Shown piece after piece: positions 27,675 to 34,737 of a DNA stretch of 55,326 nt (its first letter is position 1; each line of letters begins with the position of its first letter). A program made the position numbers and the translations under genes. The DNA comes from Pseudomonadota bacterium (GTDB taxonomy: Bacteria; Desulfobacterota; Binatia; Binatales; Binataceae), in the NCBI GenBank assembly GCA_021324885.1, contig JAJPIF010000022.1:262659-317984 (forward strand), written 5' to 3'. The notes below the pieces were generated by a model that saw nothing but the letters and a program-made list of their open reading frames with translations, searched no databases and was not told the origin of the DNA.

Positions 27675-28748
27675 ATGAAAGTAGGTGCGTCGATATTCTG
27701 CCAGAATTTTTACCGCACTCAGCGCCCCGATCCCGATATCTACCGCGAGGACCTCGCGCTGGCCGACCTTGCCGAGCCGCTGGGCTTCGACTCGCTGTGG
27801 GCGGTCGAGCATCATTTCTCGCCCTATACGATGATCCCCGATGTGACGCAGTTCCTCTCATATCTGTGCGGACGAACCCGGCGAATCGGACTGGCCACCA
27901 TGGTGATCGTGCTGCCATGGCATGATCCGGTGCGGGTAGCGGAAGAAATTGCGATGCTTGATCTGTTCGCGCGCGACCGCGAGTTGACGCTGGGATTTGG
28001 GCGCGGCAGCGGACGGATCGAATACGAAGGGCTGCGGATCCCGATGAACGAGTCGCGCGAGCGTTTTGCCGAGGCCGCCGAGATCGTCAAACTCGCGCTG
28101 ACCCAGGAACGTTTCTCCTTCAACGGCCAGTTCTACAAAGTTCCGGAAATAACGATCCGACCGCGTCCCATCCACAACAACCTGACTGACCGCTTTTACG
28201 GCGCGATCGTCAGCCCCGAAAGCGGCGAGATCATGGCCCGCGCCGGAATGGGGATGCTGATTATTCCGCAGAAGGCGTGGAGCGAGCACGCCAAGGATTA
28301 TCAAGCCTATCTCGGCTCCTGCCGCAAAGTCGGGCACAAAGGCAAGCGTCCCATCGCGGTTACGTGGGTGTATTGCGCCAGGGACGAGAAGAGCGCCGAG
28401 ATCGGCCGCGACAAGTGGATGGCCAACTACGGGGAGTCCGCGCTGGTCCATTACGAATACAACGACCCCGAGCACTTCAAGCAGACCAAGGGCTACGAGT
28501 TCCATGCCAAAATGGCGGAGGCGATGTCGTCGGGCAAAAGTGGCGACGCGACGCTTCTGGGCCGTACCCAATGCTTCGGCACTCCCGAGCGATGCCTCGA
28601 AGTGCTGCGTGAGATCAGGCAGACGGTCGACGCCGAGGAGTTCGTGGGGGTGTTCAAGTACGGTGGGATGCCGCTGGAAGAGGCAGAGCGTTCGATGAAG
28701 CTGTTCGCGTCCGAAGTGCTGCCCAAGGTGCACGCGGAGAATTTCTGA
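27675..28748 (+). CDS. LLM-class flavin-dependent oxidoreductase
   Basis: A 357-residue luciferase-like oxidoreductase. EPLGFDSLWAVEHHF carries the family EHH strand; RIGLATMVIVLPWHDPVRVAEEIAML and ELTLGFGRGSGRIEYEG are the following cofactor-side strands. GGAGG sits 10 bases before the ATG. It appears monocistronic, 315 bp after the SDR pair. FMN or F420 may be the cofactor. Similar proteins are annotated as alkanesulfonate or terpenoid monooxygenase-like, but no substrate can be assigned. Confidence 0.9.
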   Translation: MKVGASIFCQNFYRTQRPDPDIYREDLALADLAEPLGFDSLWAVEHHFSPYTMIPDVTQFLSYLCGRTRRIGLATMVIVLPWHDPVRVAEEIAMLDLFARDRELTLGFGRGSGRIEYEGLRIPMNESRERFAEAAEIVKLALTQERFSFNGQFYKVPEITIRPRPIHNNLTDRFYGAIVSPESGEIMARAGMGMLIIPQKAWSEHAKDYQAYLGSCRKVGHKGKRPIAVTWVYCARDEKSAEIGRDKWMANYGESALVHYEYNDPEHFKQTKGYEFHAKMAEAMSSGKSGDATLLGRTQCFGTPERCLEVLREIRQTVDAEEFVGVFKYGGMPLEEAERSMKLFASEVLPKVHAENF

Positions 28749-29053
28749 ACTCCTCGACGATTTAGTAGATCGCCACCCCGGTGCGCGGTTGTGTCCCCGT
28801 TTCCGTGGCACAGGGCGACAACCGTGCGATTTTGCAGCTCAAATGGCGATGCCGTCAGATTGATCATGGCGGTCTGTTGCATATCCAGTCAGGATATATA
28901 AACCGGGAGCAACGCTTTCGATCACAAACGGCACGCTCTGTGCGTCCGCTGGTGCGTGAAACGTCCCGGGTTGGGAGCGACGCCACGCAATGGCCCGCTC
29001 GCGGCTAAGGGCTGGTGTGCTTGGACATAAGACGAAATTAGAGGAGATCGGCG
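28749..29053. other. Non-coding stretch with an imperfect hairpin
   Basis: A 305 bp gap after the LLM gene. It holds the imperfect hairpin listed separately and a short ATATCC/GGATAT repeat (28881-28897). Its last 20 bases carry GAGGAG for the next small gene. Nothing here looks like a tRNA or protein gene. Confidence 0.5.
28783..28827 (+). terminator. Possible terminator hairpin
   Basis: Arms 28783-28797 and 28813-28827 match at 12 of 15 positions with a 15-base loop, 34 bp after the LLM stop; a short ATTTT follows. Plausible transcription stop for the LLM gene; weak because of mismatches and loop size. Confidence 0.35.
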
Positions 29054-29305
29054 ATGAGCTTGTGGGTACAACTCACTCTGAAAGATTTGGCGAAGCCGGA
29101 TTCGGAAAGCCGGGCGGGTCTGGTCAACCTGGAACGGGCGCTGTGGATGGAGTCTTACGATGACAAGGGGAGCGGCAGCGTGCTGTATTTCGGGTCACAG
29201 GAGACCCTGACGGTGACTGAAAGTCTCGAGGAGATCGTGGATCTGCTCGACGCGGAGGAAGTCTCCGACGAAGACTTCGAGGAAGAGGAGGAAGAAGAGG
29301 ATTAG
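29054..29305 (+). CDS. Small acidic hypothetical protein
   Basis: An 83-residue protein with GAGGAG about 8 bases before the ATG. The first 60 residues look folded (WVQLTLKDLA, GSVLYFGSQETLTVTES), probably small alpha/beta. The last 20 are almost all acidic, ending in an unbroken Glu run before Asp. No family is recognised. An acidic tail of this sort can bind basic proteins or metal, or mimic DNA; all are guesses. It stands alone between the LLM gene and a palindromic repeat. Confidence 0.6.
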   Translation: MSLWVQLTLKDLAKPDSESRAGLVNLERALWMESYDDKGSGSVLYFGSQETLTVTESLEEIVDLLDAEEVSDEDFEEEEEEED

Positions 29306-29419
29306 GAATCCGCAAACCTGGCGCGCTCTTGGTGTTCCCTTTCCCCCTTGCGTTATCCGGCAGCTTGCCCCGGGATGCTGCAATTCCATCGCGCCCGGAT
29401 GAAAATGGACGACCTCCTG

Positions 29420-29453
29420 TCTCTCCCTCTCCCTGACCGGGGAGAGGGAGAGA
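29420..29453. repeat. Extragenic palindromic repeat
   Basis: A 14-bp perfect inverted repeat (CTCTCCCTCTCCC against its complement, plus one flanking T/A pair) with a 6-base centre, in the gap between convergent genes. It belongs to the CTCTCCC...GGGGAGAG type of extragenic palindrome seen in many bacterial genomes and could also stop transcription. A degenerate relative may lie at 46322-46352. Confidence 0.65.
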
Positions 29454-29554
29454 GCAAGGTGATTATGGTCTTATAGCGGTCGATGCTCACAGCGGATGGT
29501 GCGTTGCGCACGGCACTTGAGCCTCTGGGCTCGCGTTGACCGGGCGGCAATCGC

Positions 29555-30124
29555 TCAGCCGCGCTTGTGTGCTTTGATTCTGGCAGTGTCGTAGCGCCAC
29601 TCCGCGTAAAGCGTGCCGTCATCCTGCCACGAGTACCTCGCGCTGCCGTCGAAAAGCTTGACCAGTTCGCGCACGATCCGATGGGCCAGCTTTTGCGACG
29701 TGGTTAGCACCTCCAGTCCTTCCTCGCCGCGCGCTCCCAGCTCGTCGACCGAGATGATGCGGCGCTCGGGCTGAGTCACGGTCGCGCGGCGAGCAACGTT
29801 TTCTATCCGTCGGCGGATGGTTTCCTTGTTGGCAGCGACTCCGGTACCGAGCAAAACCAGACGGCCCTGGCCTTCCTGGCGGCTGACCTGTTCGCAGGCG
29901 GGACAAACGACCCAATCCGCTTTCGCTGAAAGTTCATCCGTCACTTTCCGATCGCTGCGCCAGGTCTTGCGCTGATACACTGCGCCGCATCTCTCGCAGA
30001 TAGAGGGATCGGGTGGGGTTTTCGCTTTGCGCACTACATTGGGGCTTTTATCGTCGCGCACCCCGCTGCGATTGAGGCTGCGGATTAGACCTCTGGATTT
30101 TCTAGGCTCTCTAATGACCGGCAT
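29555..30124 (-). CDS. BCAM0308-family zinc-binding protein
   Basis: A 189-residue basic protein. CERCGAVY (Cys43, Cys46) and CPACEQV (Cys74, Cys77) form a treble-clef or ribbon zinc site. The central helix RRRIENVARRA, then VLTTSQKLAHRIVRELVKLF and the closing strand pair YSWQDDGTLYAEWR match the pattern of the BCAM0308 family, related to NMD3-type zinc domains. Function is unknown; the family's position near stress genes suggests RNA or ribosome-associated work, which is inference. It is divergent from a DksA/TraR-type gene across 247 bp that contain a palindrome. Confidence 0.7.
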   Translation of the reverse strand: MPVIREPRKSRGLIRSLNRSGVRDDKSPNVVRKAKTPPDPSICERCGAVYQRKTWRSDRKVTDELSAKADWVVCPACEQVSRQEGQGRLVLLGTGVAANKETIRRRIENVARRATVTQPERRIISVDELGARGEEGLEVLTTSQKLAHRIVRELVKLFDGSARYSWQDDGTLYAEWRYDTARIKAHKRG

Positions 30125-30159
30125 CTTGCACCGCCTTCATTAAACTCAAGCTATCCTCA

Positions 30160-30186
30160 TGCCAAAAATTCGCAACCGTTTTGGCA
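30160..30186. promoter_or_regulatory. Palindrome in divergent promoter region
   Basis: TGCCAAAA (30160-30167) and TTTTGGCA (30179-30186) form a perfect 8-bp inverted repeat with an 11-base centre, between the divergent BCAM0308-type and DksA-type genes. Position and symmetry suit a dimeric repressor site; no regulator is identified. Confidence 0.35.
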
Positions 30187-30371
30187 CAAGTGCGCTCATT
30201 CGCGACGGCATAGGTGACGCCGTGGGCGACACTCGAAAACAGGGTGTTGCGGTTGGCGTCAGGCAGAGCCTTTATTCCCCAGGATATGGCCGGGGGCGAT
30301 TCGGGCACGTTTGCTGCTCCTGTCGCCGGGAGGGTATAGACTTAAAGCAACTGGCTCGCAACAGGTGCTCT

Positions 30372-30959
30372 ATGAGGACCGACCAGACCATGGACCATGA
30401 TCGACAGGAAGCTCTGCGCGCCATTTTGAATCATGAGCGCAACCAGGCTTTGGCGCGGGTGCGCGAATATCGTGCCGACCAGGAAGAGGAAACCATCCCG
30501 CCTCCGGGCGACGAAATGGACGCGGCCCGGTCGCTGGCCGATATCGAGACGCACGCCGCCTTGATTGAACGCGTCGAGGATCGCCTCAAGGCGATCGACG
30601 CGGCCTTCGAGCGCCTCGACCGTGGCGTTTACGGAATTTGCGCGCAATGTGAGGAGGAAATTCCGATCGAGCGGCTCAGGGCCTTGCCGTTCGCGGCCTA
30701 TTGCGTTGATTGCCAGCGCAAGCGCAACCACGAAAGCCGGAGCAGGGCCTGGATCGACGAACCCTTCATTCGGAGGTGGGAGGTTCCGGAAGAGATGGGA
30801 GAGCCGACGGAAAACTCTCGCGATGAGTTGATAGCGCTCCCCACCGCCGAAGAGACGGAGGAGGAAGCGGCGGTGGAAATGGCTCAGCCGCCGCCTTCGA
30901 GCGCCAGGAGCCGCAGGCATAAAGCGCCTGGCACCCGCCGTAAGGCTCGAAAGCGTTAG
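30372..30959 (+). CDS. DksA/TraR-type C4 zinc-finger protein
   Basis: A 195-residue protein from ATG 30372 (AGGTG 4 bases upstream); an ATG at 30390 is also possible. The helical hairpin (residues ~10-85, RVEDRLKAIDAAFERLDRG) leads into the C4 finger Cys90, Cys93, Cys111, Cys114 in CAQCEEEIPIERLRALPF. DksA-like proteins enter the RNA polymerase secondary channel and adjust transcription with ppGpp. The usual DxxDxA coiled-coil tip is not obvious. An extra ~75-residue acidic, then basic tail (ETEEEAAVEMAQPPPSS, KAPGTRRKARKR) is unusual. A UspA gene starts 8 bp downstream, so they are co-transcribed. Confidence 0.85.
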   Translation: MRTDQTMDHDRQEALRAILNHERNQALARVREYRADQEEETIPPPGDEMDAARSLADIETHAALIERVEDRLKAIDAAFERLDRGVYGICAQCEEEIPIERLRALPFAAYCVDCQRKRNHESRSRAWIDEPFIRRWEVPEEMGEPTENSRDELIALPTAEETEEEAAVEMAQPPPSSARSRRHKAPGTRRKARKR

Positions 30960-30967
30960 GCATCGAT

Positions 30968-31423
30968 ATGGTTCGGCGGGCAGGGAAACTGTTCAGCAGG
31001 ATTTTGTGCCCGGTCAGCTTCGACGCTAACTCAGCCGCGGCCCTGGACCTGGCTCGCGAACTTGCCGAGAACAACAACGGGATAATCGGTTTGATCCACG
31101 TCGTCCCTGCGGTGCCGATCGAGTCAGCGCCTGTCCCGATGGAGCCGTTCCCGCAAAGCGAGCACGACGCCCGGGCCGCGCTTGAGCGACTGGCCCGCGA
31201 GCATCTCGAAGGCCGGGTGCGATACCAGTTGATCGCGCGCAGCGGCGATCCCGCGCGTGTGATCATCGACGCCGCCCGGGAGTTCGGCGCCGATTCGATC
31301 GTGATGGCGACGCAAGGCCGCACCGGCATAAGTCATCTGCTGCTCGGAAGCGTGGCGGAGCGGGTCGTGCGCGAGGCGCCGTGTCCGGTCCTGACCATCA
31401 GGCCGTCCCAGCCGCTTTCATGA
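30968..31423 (+). CDS. Universal stress protein, UspA family
   Basis: A 151-residue Usp domain. ILCPVSFDANSAAAL opens the fold, and GRTGISHLLLGS followed by VAERVVREAPCPVL is the ATP-binding signature of UspA-like proteins. It follows the DksA-type gene by 8 bp and its last 6 bases overlap the stop of a convergent small gene. A role in stress survival with the upstream regulator is likely but not specific. Confidence 0.92.
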   Translation: MVRRAGKLFSRILCPVSFDANSAAALDLARELAENNNGIIGLIHVVPAVPIESAPVPMEPFPQSEHDARAALERLAREHLEGRVRYQLIARSGDPARVIIDAAREFGADSIVMATQGRTGISHLLLGSVAERVVREAPCPVLTIRPSQPLS

Positions 31424-31714
31424 TTTGATAAACGCTTCCACCGCGCTCCAGTCCACGATCGGCTCGAGCTTGCGCCGCTCCACAATTCCGCTGGCGACGG
31501 CATTGGAGAAGGCGCTGTAACTGAGACTGTGGTCCTGCATATCGAGCACCACCACCAGTTTGAGTTCCTCGTTGGAATACCATGGCCCCGCCTTTAACGT
31601 GACCCCTTTGGGCAGCGCGCCGGTGGTCAGACTCTTATGGATATTGGCGAGAGCTTCCTTGACCTTATCCACGGACTGGCGGTTGAAGTAAATCGTATCG
31701 AGAAACAGCGCCAT
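31418..31714 (-). CDS. Small hypothetical alpha/beta protein
   Basis: A 98-residue protein. FLDTIYFNRQSVDKVKEAL, LPKGVTLKAGPWYSNEELKLVVVLDM and LEPIVDWSAVEAFIK give a strand-helix-strand-strand-helix order like dimeric alpha/beta-barrel proteins; the GPWYSNEE plus DH pattern is faintly like DUF3303. No active residues are evident. AGGAGGGT lies about 5 bases before the ATG. It is downstream of the DUF2889-like gene on the same strand, separated by a hairpin. Confidence 0.65.
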   Translation of the reverse strand: MALFLDTIYFNRQSVDKVKEALANIHKSLTTGALPKGVTLKAGPWYSNEELKLVVVLDMQDHSLSYSAFSNAVASGIVERRKLEPIVDWSAVEAFIKS

Positions 31715-31734
31715 CGCTGAACCCTCCTGAGGTC

Positions 31735-31761
31735 TGCGTGGGACAGGCTTTCCGGCCTGTC
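31735..31761. terminator. Hairpin repeat TGCGTGGGACAGGC, second copy
   Basis: GACAGGC (31742-31748) and GCCTGTC (31755-31761) pair around TTTCCG. The preceding TGCGTGGGACAGGC (31735-31748) is identical to 23337-23350. It lies 5 bp beyond the stop of the DUF2889-like gene and probably ends its transcript. Confidence 0.5.
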
Positions 31762-31766
31762 ATCTT

Positions 31767-32552
31767 CTACCCCTTCGACTCCTCCGACGGCATCGGACCC
31801 AGTCCATCGGGCGCGATTGTCTGCAGATCGGACAACATCGATTCCGCGCTGTTGGTAAAGTCACGGGTGTTGCCGCGGATGCGCCATGCGACGGCGGCGC
31901 GCTCGGGCTGAAACACCCAGCATCGGCCCATCGACTGGCCGCCATCCGCCGCCGACACCCGAGTATCAAGATCCTGGGTTTTGACTCCAGAGATGTGCGT
32001 GGCGCGGCGCGCCACGACGACCGCCTCGTAGTCGTCCGGGTCGGTGAGATTGATTTTGGCCCAGCGCACAACATCGGCCAGGCTTTGTCCCGCATACGGC
32101 GCAGGAGAGATGATTATCCCGGCTTCGACCGTCCATTGCAGCGCGAGCCGGCCGTCGCGCAGCAGGGTCAGGGTCTTGCGCGCGTTGGGTTCGAGCACCG
32201 GGTAGGGCACGTCGATATCGTACTGGCGCCGAGGCGTACCGCGACAGGCGTGCGCGACCGCCAGTCCCGCGATGTCAAAGGCGTGAGTGCATTGGAAGCG
32301 GCCGTCGGTGTACTTGTAGATTGCGGCCGGATCGGACGTAAGTGGCATCCCGACCAGCCGATCCACCAACAGGGCTGCGTCGATACACAAAGTCCAGGGC
32401 GTGCGCAGTCCTTCGCCGCGGATCGCGACCACTTTGCCGCCGTCATGCACCAGGGCGACGCCGTAGCGATGCGCATCGTCCTCGATATCGGCGCGCGCTT
32501 TGCCGGGAGCGGTAGTGATGCGGATGCGCCGTCGGTAGGTCGGAATAGACAT
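31767..32552 (-). CDS. DUF2889-like protein
   Basis: A 261-residue protein. RRRIRITTAPGKARADIEDDAHRY opens it; VVAIRGEGLRTPWTLC, DRLVGMPLT and CTHAFDIAGLAVAHA match my recollection of DUF2889, including the conserved CTH. No known catalytic residues or membrane segments. It is divergent from the LLM/ADC-fold pair; family members often lie beside catabolic CoA-thioester genes. A 95-codon ORF overlaps its first 110 bases in another frame. Confidence 0.65.
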   Translation of the reverse strand: MSIPTYRRRIRITTAPGKARADIEDDAHRYGVALVHDGGKVVAIRGEGLRTPWTLCIDAALLVDRLVGMPLTSDPAAIYKYTDGRFQCTHAFDIAGLAVAHACRGTPRRQYDIDVPYPVLEPNARKTLTLLRDGRLALQWTVEAGIIISPAPYAGQSLADVVRWAKINLTDPDDYEAVVVARRATHISGVKTQDLDTRVSAADGGQSMGRCWVFQPERAAVAWRIRGNTRDFTNSAESMLSDLQTIAPDGLGPMPSEESKG

Positions 32553-32730
32553 CGGTGTTCGCCTTCACGATACGGCTGTCAACGAGCGTCGCAGGATTCA
32601 ACCCGCCGGTCAATTCGAATTCGAAAACGTCAGCGCCACCGTCCTCGCCCGGCCCCAGCGAAATCGCCGGCCGAACCCCTTTGGCCGGAGTTGTGGAAAC
32701 GTGATAGTGAATTCGAAGGAGACCTGCCAT
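32443..32730 (-). CDS. Possible small ORF overlapping the DUF2889-like gene start
   Basis: A 95-codon frame beginning 178 bases before the DUF2889-like start. Its first 60 codons have GC-rich third positions like real genes here and give sensible sequence (ADVFEFELTGGLNPATLV), after which it runs into the neighbour in a different frame. It has no clear ribosome site. It may be a small overlapping gene, a frame-shifted upstream part of its neighbour, or chance. Confidence 0.3.
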   Translation of the reverse strand: MAGLLRIHYHVSTTPAKGVRPAISLGPGEDGGADVFEFELTGGLNPATLVDSRIVKANTDVYSDLPTAHPHHYRSRQSARRYRGRCASLRRRPGA

Positions 32731-32764
32731 CCGGCGGTCTCAGATCAAGGAGGACACCACCGCA

Positions 32765-33895
32765 ATGAAGTTTGGGATATTCTTTGAATTGTCGGTGCCG
32801 CGGCCGTGGACCCGGGAATCGGAACGGACCGTTTATAACAACGCCCTGGAACAGGCCGCCGTCGCCGACGAGGTCGGCTTCGATTATTGTTGGGCGGTCG
32901 AGCATCACTTTCTCGAAGAGTATTCGCATTGTTCCTCGCCCGAGCTGTTCCTGACCGCGGTGGCGATGAAGACCAAGCGCATCCGCGTCGGCCATGGCAT
33001 CGTGGTCTGCGTGCCCGAGTATGCGCATCCGATTCGGGTGGCCGAGCGCACGGCCGTTTTGGACATCCTGTCCGGCGGCCGCCTCGAAGTCGGCACCGGA
33101 CGCTCCGCCACCTGGTGCGAGCTCGGCGGTTTCCGCGCCAATCCGGACGAGACCAAGAAGACCTGGGATGAGTACGTCCATTGCCTGCCCAAGATGTGGA
33201 CGCAGGAGCGTTATTCGTATGAAGGGCGGGTCTGGTCGATGCCGGAGCGCGCAATCCTGCCCAAGCCTTACCAGAAGCCGCACCCGCCGATGTGGGTGGC
33301 GGTCACCAGTCCGGGCACCGAGATCGACGCTGCCGACCGCGGCATGGGGGCGCTCGGCATCAGCTACGATCCGCTGCCGGTGCAGGAAAAGAAGCTGCTG
33401 GAATACCGGCGTCACATCCAGAACTGCGAACCGGTGGGCGAGATTATCAACAACAATTGCGCTGCCCTGACTTTCCTGTTCTGCAACGAGGACGACAAGT
33501 ACGCAATCAAGCACGGCACTGCGATGTTCATGCAGTTCGGGCTGCTCGCCAATCAGATCGTGATGTGCCGCGAGGCCTATCCGACCAAGTCCTATCCCTC
33601 GGCCGGCCTGTTGCCCGCGGTACGGTCGCAGGCGCAAGGTCCCAGCGATAGCGCCGGAGTCCCCGAAGGCGTCGCAATCGGCGATCCGGAGCGAATCCTT
33701 AAGACGCTCAAGAAGTGGGAGTCGGCGGGCTTCGATTCGATCAACTTCCTGACCCAGGCGGTCGAGATGATCCCTCAGGAGAAGGTGCTGGAAAGCTTGC
33801 GCCTGTTCGGCAAACATATCATCCCGCACTTCAAGCGCGACCAGAACTCCGAGCGGGTGGTGAGCCAAGGGGTGGAAGCCGGGGGAGCACGCTGA
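32765..33895 (+). CDS. LLM-class flavin-dependent oxidoreductase
   Basis: A 376-residue luciferase-like oxidoreductase: VGFDYCWAVEHHFLEEYSH with the EHH strand, IRVGHGIVVCVPEYAHPIRVA, RLEVGTGRSATWCELGGF and PHPPMWVAVTSPG along the barrel. AAGGAGG lies 10 bases before the ATG. Its stop shares one base with the start of an acetoacetate-decarboxylase-fold gene (TGATG), so the two products are probably made in step and used together. Cofactor (FMN or F420) and substrate are not evident. Confidence 0.9.
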   Translation: MKFGIFFELSVPRPWTRESERTVYNNALEQAAVADEVGFDYCWAVEHHFLEEYSHCSSPELFLTAVAMKTKRIRVGHGIVVCVPEYAHPIRVAERTAVLDILSGGRLEVGTGRSATWCELGGFRANPDETKKTWDEYVHCLPKMWTQERYSYEGRVWSMPERAILPKPYQKPHPPMWVAVTSPGTEIDAADRGMGALGISYDPLPVQEKKLLEYRRHIQNCEPVGEIINNNCAALTFLFCNEDDKYAIKHGTAMFMQFGLLANQIVMCREAYPTKSYPSAGLLPAVRSQAQGPSDSAGVPEGVAIGDPERILKTLKKWESAGFDSINFLTQAVEMIPQEKVLESLRLFGKHIIPHFKRDQNSERVVSQGVEAGGAR

Positions 33896-34641
33896 TGCGG
33901 TTTGGAACGCTTGATATCAACGAAATTGCGGCTTCAGCGCCGCAGATTGACGGCTACGGAACCGAACCTTTGAGCTTGAAAAACGCGCAGGTCCTCAACG
34001 TGACCAGCGAGGTGTCGGCGGCGGGCTCCGACGCGCTGCTGCCGCCGGCGATGAATCCGAGTATCCCGCCGTACGTCGAATGCACGGTGATGGTCTGCCC
34101 GGAAAGCCCCTGGGGTCCGTTTACGACGGGCGAATTACGGCTGGTCGGCAGGGCCGGCTACCGTCCCCGCGCGCGCACCTTCAAGACCTACATCGACAAT
34201 CCGCAGGCGGGCGCGGAACTGGCGCGGCGATGGGGCTTTCCGACCGTGCCTGGCAAGGCGCGGCTGCATCTCCGGCACGAGAGAATCGTGGTGGAAATCG
34301 ATGACGACCGCGGCCGGCGCGTGCTGGATGCCGAGATGATAGATCGCGAGGGCATCTCAGGCAGCGATATCCAGTACGTCGCCAGCATGCACCTGGCGCG
34401 CAACCGCGCCGACGGCAAGCTGGTTCTGGTGCAGGTCGATCCGGATTACGTATTCAGCAAAGTCGAACGAGGCTTTTCGCATTTTATCAATGTCGATCAG
34501 GAAGCCTGGGGCACCAAAGGCCTGCTCAAACTGACCAATCCGATAATCTCGACGTACGCGCAGTGCGAAGTAATCCTGCCGAAAATCCGCTTCATTTGCG
34601 ATCCGAACCGCAACGCGCTGGAAAGCACCGTCAGGGTCTGA
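33895..34641 (+). CDS. Acetoacetate decarboxylase-fold protein lacking the catalytic lysine pair
   Basis: A 248-residue protein with the acetoacetate decarboxylase (ADC) fold pattern: PPYVECTVMVCPE strand, RAGYRPRARTFKTYI, then RRWGFPTVPGK. Classical ADC reads WGFPKK here and forms a Schiff base with the first lysine. In this protein the equivalent residues are Thr117 and Val118; the nearest lysine is Lys121. Decarboxylation by the standard mechanism is therefore unlikely. ADC-like proteins without the lysine can act as hydratases or aldolase-like enzymes. It is translationally coupled to the upstream LLM oxidoreductase, with GGGGGAG 6 bases before the ATG. Confidence 0.75.
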   Translation: MRFGTLDINEIAASAPQIDGYGTEPLSLKNAQVLNVTSEVSAAGSDALLPPAMNPSIPPYVECTVMVCPESPWGPFTTGELRLVGRAGYRPRARTFKTYIDNPQAGAELARRWGFPTVPGKARLHLRHERIVVEIDDDRGRRVLDAEMIDREGISGSDIQYVASMHLARNRADGKLVLVQVDPDYVFSKVERGFSHFINVDQEAWGTKGLLKLTNPIISTYAQCEVILPKIRFICDPNRNALESTVRV

Positions 34642-34660
34642 TTTCCCGAATTTGCAGCGG

Positions 34661-34695
34661 CTGGCGCCTCGTGGAAAAGCTCCCCGGGGCGCCAG
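34661..34695. terminator. GC-rich hairpin between convergent genes
   Basis: Arms 34661-34671 and 34685-34695 pair over 11 bp with one G-T wobble and a 13-base loop. It lies between the stops of the ADC-fold gene (+) and cobD (-) and could end both transcripts; no T tract. Confidence 0.5.
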
Positions 34696-34737
34696 AAATA
34701 CGTTCCATCTTGCCCGCTCCGCGTGTAAGTCAGATTC

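Noticed and set aside
30111-30308. A 65-codon minus-strand ORF between the BCAM0308- and DksA-type genes
   Set aside because: No ribosome site, covers the palindrome and promoter region and overlaps the neighbour.
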